A stretch of 64,000 nucleotides of DNA, taken from positions 1,054,001-1,118,000 of the forward strand of contig OX419763.1 in the NCBI GenBank assembly GCA_948567375.1, read 5' to 3'. Below the pieces are notes generated by a model, which saw only the letters and a list, made by a program, of their open reading frames with translations, was not told where the DNA came from and did no database searches. The stretch comes from Lunularia cruciata. Taxonomy: Eukaryota; Streptophyta; Marchantiopsida; Lunulariales; Lunulariaceae. This document shows, piece by piece, positions 34,309 to 44,687 of this stretch (position 1 is the first letter of the stretch; each line of letters begins with the position of its first letter). A program made the translations under genes and the position numbers.

Positions 34309-35101
34309 TAATAGTTTTGAGATATGAAGAGGCAGATATGAAGAGGTGGTTTGTCATTTCAAATTTGCAGGTAGGAAGAGTTGTTAGGAAGCAGTACATT
34401 AGGAAGATAACTATTGATTGCTTTAGTATTTAAGGGGATCATTCACAATAATGTGTTGCTAAGTATTCATTATTTTTGAGAATAGATAAAGCAAAGTGCT
34501 GATTTCAGTGCTCATCACTTGAGCTTGATTCCAAGTATCAACTCTATGTCTATGTTTGTGAATGTGTGGAGAATTTCAAAGTGCAAGTCAATGTGTTTGT
34601 TGGATGTTGGATTCCGCAGCCTTGATCTTCATTCTGTGTGTTTGATCCTAAGTGAAGTGCAATTAGAGCAATGCCTTGATAGATCTGAGAGGAATTATAG
34701 TGTTGGTAGTATTCTACATTTGTGAGTGTAGCGCTGTGTTGATGTGAAGCAATTTTGATCGAGGAAGTTGTGCCTTCAGTAGAGGGGTGGAACACAATTC
34801 TAAGGTGAGGTCATTTTGTAGTGAAGTGCCATTTTTAGGGGAATCTAAATCATCACAATCAAGATTTTTGGAAAGATTTGATGGAGTTGTGATTAAGGAA
34901 TGTTAATTTGTGACGAGATTGCAAATCAGTGCTTGTTACTCTCTTCTGGGTGTGGTTTCTACCTAAGAGATTAAAGATGCAACCAAGAAGAACTACATTG
35001 TTACTATTTGCTTTGTATTTGCCAATTCTGAATTGTATCTCTACAGGAACAAACTTTACTTACCTGATTAACACAAAAGTGATATTTGCCATGTTGTCAC
35101 A

Positions 35102-36170
35102 CTCACCTCACCCAATGATATACACATTGTCTCAGATTTTGTTGTTTTAGATCCTCAACCTAAATCTGACCATGCACCTCTATGTTGTGTCAACCCTCTT
35201 CTTACCTCAATAGAACCACATAACCTATTGACCATGCTTTTAGAGGGAAACTCCGTCTAGATTTTCACAAGTGTGATCTGTACCAACAAGCTATCCATGA
35301 AAAATTGAGCTCTCTGGAGTGGAGTTCTGATTTTCAATAACATAGTGATCAGTTGGTTGAACTTCTTCAATCTACATCTACCACCTTATTTCCAAGAGTT
35401 TCTCATAGGAAGAGACTCGGTCTCCCTTGCAATAGGTGGTATGACGATGATTGTAAAATGGCACTTCTAAACCCTAACCCTAAACCCTAAACCCTAAACT
35501 TGATCAGATTGCACAAAATCATGCTTTTGTCTCTTATAGAAAGTTGGTGAAGTGCAAGAAGCGGGCATACTTGCGACTCAAGGGGGTTGAGTTGAGCACT
35601 AAGTTGAGGAGCAACCCCTAAGGTTTTCTGGAAGAAGGTAACAATCAGATCTCCATCTCCATCATTGGATCTGAACAAGCTTTGTAACTATGTGAAGAAT
35701 CTGTACTCTTTCCCTAATGCTCCAAGCATGGCACCTAGCCTTGGATCTGCTCTCACCATCTCTGAAGCTGATGTCAAGTACGAACTCAAGAAGTTGGCCA
35801 ATGCTAAGGCGAAAGACCTTGATGGACTATGTATTGAACTTCTGAAGTGGGGTGGTAGCCCTCTGATTCCAATACTCACTTCTCTCTTGAATGAAGCAAT
35901 CAGGTGTGGCTTTCCCGAAAGATGGTGCTTCAAGAAGGTAGTTCCAATTCACAAGTCTGGCCACCAAGATATTGTCACCAATTATCGTACCATACTAGTT
36001 GGTAGTATCTTTGCCAAGTTGTATGGTTGAATTTTGGAGTCTTGAGTTTTCTCATGACTATACTTGGTCTACTTGTGTGAAGATGAGAATCAATGCAGGG
36101 TTTAGAGCTTTGTATTCACTCATGAATTGCTCTAGACTTGCTCATCTTACCACATGGGAGTTGAAGAAGG
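35102..36170 (+). pseudogene. LINE remnant: endonuclease end, RT start and RT end
   Basis: After the LTR the plus strand reads DIHIVSDFVVLDPQPKSDHA, typical of the end of an apurinic-type LINE endonuclease (S-D-H-A motif near 35160). Then comes a linker interrupted by a telomeric tract, and 35665-36030 with LTISEADVKYELKKLANAKA, DLDGLCIELLKWGGSPLIP and FKKVVPIHKSGHQDIVTNYR. At about 36043 the RT core (with YADD) is missing and the frame resumes with LEFSHDYTWSTCVKMRINA, ending in a junction with gypsy RNase H at about 36171. Confidence 0.75.
35468..35499 (+). repeat. Interstitial telomeric repeat (CCCTAAA)n
   Basis: Four units of CCCTAA or CCCTAAA in a row lie inside the LINE endonuclease-RT linker. 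This is the plant telomere sequence (TTTAGGG on the other strand). It is too short and too internal to be a chromosome end. Confidence 0.85.
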
Positions 36171-37976
36171 ACAAGGAGGCTCACTAAGCTTTTGAGGAGC
36201 TCAAGCAATCCCTTGTTGTGGCTCTAATTCCTACTGAACCTGATTGGAGTAAGCCTTTCATCCTCTACACTGATGCTTCTAATGTAGCTATAGGATGTAC
36301 TCTTAGTCAATTAGACCAAGATAGGCATGATCATCCAATAGCTTATGCTAGTAGGCAGATGGTTTCAGTAGAAAAGAATTACTCTATCATAGAGAGAGAA
36401 GGGTTGGCAGTGATCTTTGGTCTTAACAAGTTTAGACACTACTTGATTGGAGGGAAAGCCACCATTGTCATGGATCACAAGGCTTTGAAGTACATCTTCA
36501 ACAAGCCTAATCTTGAAGGGAGACTAGCAAGGTGGATGATACTCTTGTTTGAGTATGACTACACCATTGCTGATAGGCCAAGAAAGAAACATGCAAATGA
36601 TGATTTGTTATCTAGAGCCTATGATCATGATGGAGATGAGCCAGTGGATGATTCCTTCTCGGGTGAGGAGCTCATGAAAATCTCAATCACTCAAGAGGTT
36701 CCAATGGAGTACACAGAGATTGTGGATTTTGTGACAAGAGGTTACTATCTAAAAGAAATGCATGCTAGGGAGAGGAAGGCCCTTGCAACAAGATCTAGAC
36801 CTTACACAATGGTGGAGGATATTCTTTTTCACCAAGGAGCAGATTGTCTACTTCAAATAGCAATGGGTAAGGAAGAGTCTATTCTACCTATAAAGGAGTT
36901 TCATGAAGGTTTAGTGTATGGAGGACATTTTGCAGGAAAGGTGATTACTTTCAAGATTCTAGATGCAGGTTACCATTGGAGAGGGATTTTCAAGGATTGT
37001 CTTGATGATTGCAAAACTTGTCATGTTTGTCAAGCTTTTGCTAGAAAGTTTGCATCCACTCCACCACTTAGATCAATTCCATTGCTAGGACCTTTTGAGA
37101 AGTGGGGAATTGACTTTGTAGGTCCTCTCAATAGAACCCCAAGGAACAATTGGTATATTGTGGTAGTTATTGATTATCTTACCAAGTGGGTTGAGACTAG
37201 ACCATTGAGGGACAATAATGAAGATGAAGTTGGTAGATTTCTTTATGAATGCATTATCATTAGGTTTGAATGCCCTTTGGAGTTGATTTTTGATAGAGGA
37301 GGAGAGTTTACAGGAAGCATTAATACAGCCATGCTATAACATTTCTCTATCACACATAGAGTAACTACATCTTATAAGCCAAATTCCAATGGCTTGGCAA
37401 AGAGAACCAATCAGACCTTGTGCATGATGTTGGCCAAAGATGCAGAAATGGAGGGGGCTAAACATCATTGGGACAAGAGGATTCATGCAGTTTTATGGGA
37501 GTATAGGACAACCATGAAGACTTCCACCAGATATTCTCCATTTCAATTGGTATATGGTATTGAGTCTACCTTACCTATTCACTTTGATCTTCCTACCTTC
37601 CAAAGCATTCATAGGAGATTGAAGAAAGCACAAGGAGGTGATGAAGAAAAGTCAAGGAAGGATCAACTCATGGAGTTGGAATAGGCAAGAGCAGTTGCTA
37701 TGGTTTGAGTGGAGCTAGCCCAAAGGAAACTAAAGGAGAGCTATGACGAGAGGCAAGACAATAAGAAGGTGGAGCCTTTCAAAGAAGGTGATTGGGTAAT
37801 GTTGTTTGATTCTATGCGATTCAAGAGAGTGCAAAAGAAGTTTTTGCTTATGTACTTTGGACCTTTCATAGTGGAGAAGATGTGGGGCAATTACACGTAT
37901 GATCTCAAGGAGTTGGGAGGAACACACTTCGATAAGATTAACCATGATAAGTTAAAGATGTATCATAGAAGGTAGA
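36171..37976 (+). pseudogene. Gypsy family G2 RNase H and integrase
   Basis: A 373-codon open stretch (36218-37339) holds RNase H with acids in ILYTDASNVAIG, IIEREGLAVI, IVMDHKALKY and HANDDLLSRAY, a zinc-binding HHCC (HEGLVYGGHF...CKTCHVC), and the integrase core with Asp in FEKWGIDFVGPL and LIFDRGGEF. After a stop, 37394-37684 continues with RTNQTLCMMLAKD and FQLVYGIESTLPIHFDL, and 37709-37975 ends with LMYFGPFIVEKMWGNYTYDL. The third catalytic acid is Lys (AAG at 37400-37402) where the copy near 56.5 kb has GAG. RT and everything upstream is missing; it abuts a LINE at 36171. Confidence 0.88.
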
Positions 37977-38011
37977 GAGACCTTCAGTTTGAGGACAAAG
38001 TGAAAACTTAG

Positions 38012-38023
38012 TTCGGGGGTAAA
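38012..38023 (+). other. Polypurine tract of G2
   Basis: TTCGGGGGTAAA immediately before TGTAACACCC, 35 bases after the integrase stop. The minus-strand copy has a related tract (55889-55900). Confidence 0.65.
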
Positions 38024-38760
38024 TGTAACACCCATTTGTGCATGTGTGTGGTATTGTGATATTTAGCTTGGTATTACAAGTACTTGAGAGATATTATTTA
38101 TATAGAGAATAAAGGATGGTTCTACATTAGTCATGATTAGCTAGAGTTAGTCATAGCTAAGATAGAGGGGACCTTACTTTAGAGGAAGTGGAAAAGATGA
38201 GCACCACTACTTTGGATTCTAGTGTGTTGACTTGGTATTATTCCTAGGTGTTTGGCTTTGAGGAATGAGTTGAGAACTCTTGGGCTTGCAAGCCTTTTTG
38301 TTTTATATTCTTCTATAGTCCAAGGATAGCCCATGTGAAGGAATCCTTGACTTAGTGGTTGGGTCAAGATAAGATTACATGCTTAGTGGAATATGCCCAT
38401 GTGGATGGATATTCCTTTCTACTTTTTGACTTTACTTGACTTTTATTCTAGTAACTTGAGTTTTCCAAGTTACTAGACTAAAAGTCAAGTAAAGTCAAAA
38501 AAAGTTACTATGGTAATTAGTAACTTTGGTGTGTAACTATTTCACAAGTATATAAACAAGGGGTGAGGAGGTACTCATCATCCTTTCATTTGCAACTATC
38601 TCTCTCTCATTGAGTTCTCTACTGAGTAATGTCTTGAGTCTTGGAGTGTTAGCCTTGGAGGAGTATGATAGAGTTGGGGTTCCTTACCTTCTTAGTCAAT
38701 GGTGCGCTACCATAATAGTCATCAGAGGTTCATCTTGAGTGAGAGACAGGCTGGCTCACA
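38024..38760 (+). repeat. LTR of gypsy family G2
   Basis: It starts TGTAACACCCATTTGTGCATG after the purine tract. Homology to the split minus-strand LTR (55888-55373 and 53881-53735) continues to about GACAGGCTGGCTCACA at 38760, then stops, giving an LTR of about 0.74 kb. The exact 3' end is uncertain; a tRNA-Met-like word (CATCAGAGGTTCATC, about 38722) lies shortly before that point and could mean the LTR ends near 38712. Confidence 0.7.
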
Positions 38761-40090
38761 GGACAAAAAGGGCTGGTAGGGAGAAAAAGCAACTGGAAGG
38801 GTATTGAGGAAGGAGAGACAGGGAAGAGAGATGAGGATTTGGAGGAGTGAGCTCTTGAGGACTGTGATAGGGAACTGAGGGATCAAAGGAAGGAGAAAGG
38901 ATGATAAAGTAGTATTGAGAGAGGTATCAAAGGGGATTTGGAAAGGCAGAACAGTATCAAAGGAGGGTGTTGAGGGTGAGAAAAATCAAAAGGAGTTCAG
39001 GAGTCTTGGCAGTGATAGAGAGAGAATTGAAGGATTTTTGGAGTGACATGTATCAAAAGGAAAAATCAGGGATTCACAGGAAGGATCAAAAGGAAGGACA
39101 GGATAGGGCTAGGGAAAATCTTGGAGAGTCTAGACAGGGGAACCTTCAAGGGGAAAGTTTGGACTGAGCAGGAAGGTTGGAAGATCAAAATTTCTAAGGG
39201 AGGTATCGGAGGGGTTTTCAGGACAGGAAGATAGGGAAGAATCAAAAAGGAGAGACAAGAGAGTGAAGGCATTTGAAGAGGAAGAGAGAAGAGGATAGGG
39301 ACAGAAAAAGGACAGGAAAAATTGAAAGAGAAGGTATTGAGAGAGGGCTGTAGAGGAGATATTTCAAGAGAAGAGACCTGGCTGTGCAGGAGTGACCCAA
39401 AAAAGATAGAGGAGAAATCAAAAGAGAGGGTATTGAGAGAGAGCTGGAGAGGAGAAATTTTGAGTGAAGAGAGAATCGTTGACAAGAAGGATTTGAGTGA
39501 AAAGAGAATTCTTGATAGGAAGAGATGTCTTGCAGGAAGGGTCTGGCAGTAGAGAGAATTCTCAAGAGAAAAAGAGATCTAGAATGAAGGCTTGGCAATG
39601 AAGAGAGAAGTCTGGACAGGAAGGGTTTCAAAGAGTAAGAGAACAGGTTGGGAGTGGAAGGTCTGGATTTGACAGGGCATGCATTAGGGACAAAATTTCA
39701 AAGAAAAAAGAATTTGGGTTTTGAAAGAGGACAGAGGAGAGAATTCAGGAACAAGTGGAGGAGAGAATTAAGGAACAAGTGAGAGAAGAGACTTTTGAAA
39801 AAGAGTCCTGGAACAAAATCAGGAATGAGTGAAAAATGCGGAAGAAAGGTGAGGGAGACTTTCGGAAGAGAGTCCTGGCTGTGCAGGAGTTTTGAGTCTT
39901 GACAGAGGGAAAAAATATAAAGTATTGGGGAAGTGACTGCAGAGGAGATTTTTGAAAGGAAGGCATTGAGACTGGACAGAAAGAAGAAGTCACAATTGAG
40001 AACCTGCCAATCAGAGAAAGGACCTGGAGAAGATCTTAGATGGAGTTATGACAGAACGGAGGTTGAAGAATTGTAAGGATTAGGATTTAG
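38761..40090. repeat. Purine-rich, strand-asymmetric low-complexity tract
   Basis: About 1.3 kb in which the plus strand is overwhelmingly A and G, built from degenerate words such as GGTATTGAGAGAG, GAAGGGTCTGG and GGCTGTGCAGGAGT. One clear tandem pair has GGTATTGAGAGAG at 39333 and 39429 (96 bp apart). The CT-rich minus-strand frames here are composition effects and are not called as genes. Confidence 0.65.
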
Positions 40091-40660
40091 AACTTGCTCA
40101 ATTCCCTTCTTTCATTACTTGGCAGTTGAAAATTTTAGGTGGTCATTCTATTATCTGAAGCTACTTGGGTTTTCCCTGAAAATGTTATAACTGCAAGGCT
40201 TGGAATTACAATGAATATTTACTTCCTTGATGAATGGGAATATTTAGTCCATGAGTCATGTCAAGGAGAGGACTCCATTCCTAGAGCTCTCAGTCCAGCC
40301 GCATTGTTAGTTCCTATCACTGACCTGGTTACAATTATCTGAACCTGGCCGGAGGACTACGACTCATTAGAGAAGATACATCACAGCCCATTAAACACAA
40401 ATTTAATATTAACAGACTTTAACATTACCAATGAATCTTGAAGATTAAGATTGCCTCAATGAAGCCTAACTCAAGAAGCCATTAAAGAGAAGCCTACGTT
40501 CAGAAGCATCGGTAGCAAGCTGGTCTAGCAAGAAGGACTGCCATCTGAGCAAGAGTGGAGACAAGGTCTGATTACAAAAGGCTTGAACGGTTGACAAGTC
40601 GAGCAGGCTGAGCGCAAGCAGCCAGGTGCCCGGCACACTCCTAAGACCAACCAATCCCCA
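40091..40660. other. Unassigned sequence
   Basis: I recognise no repeat or domain here. A 67-codon plus-strand frame at 40139-40342 has no feature I can interpret. Confidence 0.4.
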
Positions 40661-41417
40661 TGAAATTGGCTGGTCTGAAATCCTTTTGGGTCACATGCAT
40701 GTACCAGCTTTGAGCTTTTGTTTTGGAGTAGACTTGGGACGATCCGCAACTGGTCAGTAGAGTCATGCTCCTTGTTGGTGAAGGAGATGACTTTGAATTC
40801 CTTGATGAATTCATCAAGATCTTTATCTTGTTCCATCTCCTTGTACTTCTGATATATATGTCTGGTGATGGGTAACAAAGTCATTTTGTATCTTTGAGGA
40901 GTCGATTGTGGTAATGTAGGACTTGTGGACCCAAGGTACTGGCTGGAGATGGTACTTTTCATTCAGCCTAGGGGTTCACCAAGTTCAAAGTTGGATCTTC
41001 ATCAATAGGTTGTTCTTCTATTGGTGCATCAACTTCAACCCAAGTTGGGGAAAGAGGTTCAATATCTTCAAATGGCTCTTTAAGATCTCCTCAAACTAGT
41101 CAAGGAATTGTATGTAAAAGATAGTGACACTCTTCTTCCATCAATTTCGTGTTATCTTCTCACGAATGAATCCTTTTATGAAACTAGCTCTCAAGGAAGT
41201 TGGTTTACTAGGTCACAACAAATATGTTTGTCTACTTGCATCTTTCTTCTTCTAAGGATTTGGAGATGCAAAGTAGCCTTGCCACCCAATCTCTTGTTTC
41301 TTTTGTTTGAGGTCCTTCAATGCTTCTTGAACTTTGTGAAGAAGTTGCAAATCCGACACCTCTTTATTAGTTCATCAAAGGTAAAGTGGCTCTTTTGGTA
41401 TTCTTCTTCTTCACTAT
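40661..41417 (-). pseudogene. Family A gag N-terminal fragment
   Basis: On the minus strand the sequence from 41417 downwards matches the start of gag (an FQLLHKVQEAL-like block, then WQGYFAS), then LPITRHIYQKYKEMEQDKDL and FIKEFKVISFTNKEHDSTDQ (40962-40690). Stops interrupt it. It is cut at 41417 exactly where a plus-strand LTR begins, so the LTR inserted into this gag. Confidence 0.75.
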
Positions 41418-41802
41418 TGTGGTACCCACATTTTTGTTTTTTTCATATTTTTGAAGATGTGTATAGAAGAAGTCATGTTGTGCCTGTATGGCATTAGAAG
41501 GTGAAGAATGGTGTCTTTGGGTTGTAACCTGAGGAAAAGTGACTTTGTGTCACAAGACAAAGTACTTGGATTTGCCCTGTCAACATGCAACTCAAAGTAA
41601 AAGAGACTTTGGCTTGAGGTGCTCAACCCGAGGCAAGGATAGTGTAACAACTTTCCTTCGGGGTTGGACATTCAAGAAGGTACCACACACAAAAACATGG
41701 TGGGCCTATGAGGGGGAGGAAATTGGCAATGACAAGAGCATGAATGAGGTGTGATTTCTCGGTAGAAACTCAAAGTGAAGAAATATGGAGGAAGCCCGCC
41801 AC

Positions 41803-41809
41803 TATAAAA
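41803..41809 (+). promoter_or_regulatory. LTR TATA box
   Basis: TATAAAA starting 27 bp before the LTR-ORF ATG at 41830. Confidence 0.65.
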
Positions 41810-41829
41810 TTCAGGCTAGAGATGAAGCG

Positions 41830-44191
41830 ATGACAAGTAATTTTCCATCGCCCTTAAGGAGTCGTCCTACAGGAGATCATGGGAAGGGAATTGTAGTAGA
41901 AGATGTGCTGGTGTGTCGAGAGGGAGGCACGAGGGTTAGTCCAAGAATCAGTCAGAAGAGTAGCCACCCACCCAGAGTAGAGGAGAGTAAGATGGGAGGT
42001 GGGAAGAAGAACTATGAATTCACAGAAATAATGACAAAAATTATGAGAAATCATGCAATTTGGAGATTAGATGTGATCGCTAGAATCAAAGTCTTGAGCA
42101 AACTTTGGATCACATTCTTGGCATGGAACATTAGCTTTCCAAGTTTCATGACTGAGATCATCAAGAGTAGATGTCTCGATGGCCCCAAAGAAGAAGGGAA
42201 GAAAGGAAATCCGGCTTGATGGACAGAGTCGGATTGGAGGTTACTACTCAAAAGAGAGGCGGGTGATGAGCAAGGATCCATTTTCTTGGGGAAAGGAGAA
42301 GTAGCTGAACAAACCCAAGAAGTGAGAGACGCCTTCTCTTCAAAACACACAAAGAATGGCTACAAAGTTGAGAGCTATAAAGACCCTGTGAGGAGAGGCA
42401 TTGTAATTGCAATGATGGCTATCTTCAAGCCGAAGCAAATGACTTATGTGATGAAACATCAAGTGGTGTTCTTTCCACAAGATGTTTGCAGGGGAGCCAA
42501 TCAATTGGGCAAAGTGCTTTCATCAACGCACAAGGAAAATGGTGTGGAACTTGCAAGACAAGTCACCTCCACAATACATTGTGCCATTTGCAGCCCATTT
42601 CTACTTGGGACTGAACTTGGTAAATGCGGCAAAAAGACACAAGATGGTGTTACACTTCCACCCCGATTTGAGAACAGATGCTGATGCGGAGGAGCAGCAG
42701 TACATCTTGCAGATAAGGAGCAGTGATGAGTACTACGCATAGATGGGCAAGAGTGTGTAGTTGAAGGTGAACACTCCAAAGTGGAAGAAGAGGAGTCGAC
42801 AAGGAGAAGAAGAAGAAGCAGCGGCAACAAAACCTCAGAAGATGAGGAAGGTAAACCCGAGGAAAGAGTTGGTGGTAATTGCACTGTTGGGCAAGGAATC
42901 AGAAGGGGAGGCCGAGTGCAAGTCAGAAGACTTGGACAAGGAGGATGAACCCAAATTCACATTGTAGAGTGGGGAAACAAGTAGCGAGAGTGACGATGGA
43001 GTGGAGATGCAATCGGTACCGAAGGAGGAAGAAGGAAAGATGGAAATGGAAGAAGAATGTAACCTGAAACAAGAAGATGAAGTTCCAGCAGAGGAGAAGA
43101 GGGTGACCATTCAAAGAGGAGTCCATTCCAGAAGAAAGGTTTATTTATGAAACGGGACCAACTAAGGCAAGAGAAGTGGAGAGTGGAAGTTTGGGGAGAA
43201 AAGAATCCATTCCAATCAAGTGATTGAGTCTGAGAAGGTGAGTGTTGAGTGAAGTAGAGGCAAAGAAGGAGGAAAGTCCGCAAGCTGAGGTAAAACATAA
43301 TGAAGGAGTAGAGTATCTATGGGAGGTGGTGTGCCCGTTGTTAACAAAGTTTGAGCAGAAGAAGAAAGAGATGCAGTCAAAGTGTCTGGAGGTGAGGACT
43401 GTGGTGCAAGTGTTAGCAAAATTAGAAGAAGAGAACTCTGAGTTGAAGAAGAGTATAATCCAAGGTGAGGAGGAGAGAGAAGTACTACAAGTAGATGCAA
43501 TAGTACAGAATCAGGTAATTGAAAATTTAAAGAAGGAAGTGGGGAGTGGAGAGAGAGCAGAATGTCATAGTAAGGGAAAGGCAGATAGCGGAGTATGAGA
43601 TTTTGAAACAACAGTTTGCTGATTCACGATTAGAAATTATTCATGCTATGGCAAGAGTAGCAGAGAAGGAACAAGAGCTTGATAGAGTGATGGAGAGTGT
43701 AGAAGAGAAGAAGCAGCTCTGGCAAAGAGAGTTGACAGTGAGATATAGAGAAGAAGAGAGATTGCGGGAGTTACTTCGTAATCTGGAAGAGTAGATCATT
43801 CAGAAGGAGAAGGAGAAAGAGACAATCAAAGCCAAGTTCAAGGTAAAACTGGCTATGTTTAGGGAAGATTGGCTTGCAGATCAAGAACGGGAGAGAAGAA
43901 TGAGACTTGAGCCATTGAAGGAGATTGTGACGAAGATGAACACGATGCTGAATATAGAAGCTAACGTAAGGATTGAAGAAATGATATGGCACGAGTTGAA
44001 GTTGTTGGTGTAGGGGACGAGTAGGAGAAATGCAAAGAATAAGGATTTGAATGCTTTGCTGATAAGTCTTAGAACTCATGTAGATAGGAAGATATTAGAA
44101 GTGGAAGATAACATCACGATCCGATTAGATTTGGTAAAGTTGGAGATAGATAAACTTCGGAAGGATGTAAGAGCAAAACCCAAAGTAGAAG
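41830..44191 (+). pseudogene. LTR-ORF, 3'-truncated copy
   Basis: MTSNFPSPLRSRPTGDHGKG opens the frame (to 42219), with a short insertion (EIMTKIM) before RNHAIWRLDVIARIKVLSKL. Later pieces: YKVESYKDPVRRGIVIAMMA (42286-42460), AREPINW-type block and PFAAHFYLGLNLVNAAKRHK (42482-42742), acidic segment (42761-42967), and coiled coil starting VEYLWEVVCPLLTKFEQKKK (43242-43598) with VEEKKQLWQRELTVRYREEE (43546-43794). Each piece ends at a stop or shift; the C-terminus is lost at 44191. Confidence 0.78.
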
Positions 44192-44240
44192 GGTGTAAAT
44201 AAAGTTATGTTACTCATGTGTTGTAGATCATACAACAAAA

Positions 44241-44687
44241 ACAATGAACAACAATGAAATATAAAGCCCGGAAGACCCAAAGAGTCAAAAGGCTGAAAAC
44301 ACAATACAAAACACATGAAATGTGAGCCAAGGCAAGAGCCTAGGGCATCTGACCAATGTGTAACACACTGATCTGATGTAAAATAACCTTGATCATGTAC
44401 TTCCCTAATGCTAAAGCCTCAATCTGTAAGAGTGCTGAGAAATCACTACAACTAATCTGATGTCTGACTTTGATCTGCTGGTAACAAGGGCAATCAACAA
44501 ATACATGGTGCTCATCCTCAACTTTGCTCATAGTACACAATTTGCAAAGTCGCAAGGAGTGCTCTATCTGCTGCCAATGCCCTTGTTCTACTTCTAGTCT
44601 GTGAGAGCTAGTTCTATACCAAGCAATAACATGTCTAAGTGAACTAGAAATCTTAGCCAAGAGATAGTCTTGCTCACAATACAACTA
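44241..44687 (-). pseudogene. LINE 3' end
   Basis: The minus strand encodes YCEQDYLLAKISSSLRHVIA, a Cys/His zinc-like block (CKLCTMSKVEDEHHVFVDC) and the terminal HIGQMP, then the LINE 3' UTR and a (TTCATTG)-type tail at about 44241-44260. It is 5'-truncated at about 44687. It joins the broken end of the LTR at 41418. Confidence 0.8.

Larger units (their letters stand above)
19590..35101 (+). mobile_element. Composite family A element A-2
   Basis: Layout: 5'-truncated LTR (19590-21905), primer site, gag-protease-partial RT (2a, to about 26015), then a second gag-protease-RT-RNase H-integrase (2b, from about 26016), purine tract, and a complete LTR (31513-35101). The first LTR groups with those of A-1 (tail ...KKEVDIGSD) while the last groups with the LTR at 41418 (TGTGGTACCCACA start, MTSNFPSPLRS, GHHGK-like N-terminus). 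Two related elements have therefore been joined by recombination or a deletion. All frames are damaged. Confidence 0.8.
31513..35101 (+). repeat. 3' LTR of A-2 (3589 bp, subfamily TAC)
   Basis: It starts TGTGGTACCCACA and ends CATGTTGTCACA. It is homologous to the other family A LTRs along its length but closest to the one at 41418 (same TAC centre, same extra residues near the ORF start). LINE sequence follows at 35102 with no clear target-site duplication. Confidence 0.9.
41418..44191 (+). repeat. Family A LTR, 3'-truncated (subfamily TAC)
   Basis: It starts TGTGGTACCCACA inside a gag fragment and runs through U3, TATA and LTR-ORF to about 44191, where it breaks off within the sequence coding RKDVRAKPK. 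The last 0.9 kb of the LTR is missing, replaced by about 50 unassigned bases and a LINE 3' end. Confidence 0.85.

Noticed and set aside
35468-35499. A chromosome end or a young telomere fusion
   Set aside because: Only four to five units, inside a LINE, with repeats continuing on both sides.
38700-38760. A tRNA-Met primer site marking 38024-38712 as a 5' LTR
   Set aside because: CATCAGAGGTTCATC resembles part of such a site, but the LTR follows integrase and a purine tract, and the minus-strand copy shares the sequence beyond it. The end is left uncertain instead.
39066-39631. Minus-strand Ser/Leu/Pro-rich frames of 130-140 codons in the purine-rich tract
   Set aside because: They follow from the absence of purine-strand stops in CT-rich low-complexity DNA, with no homology or ordered domains.
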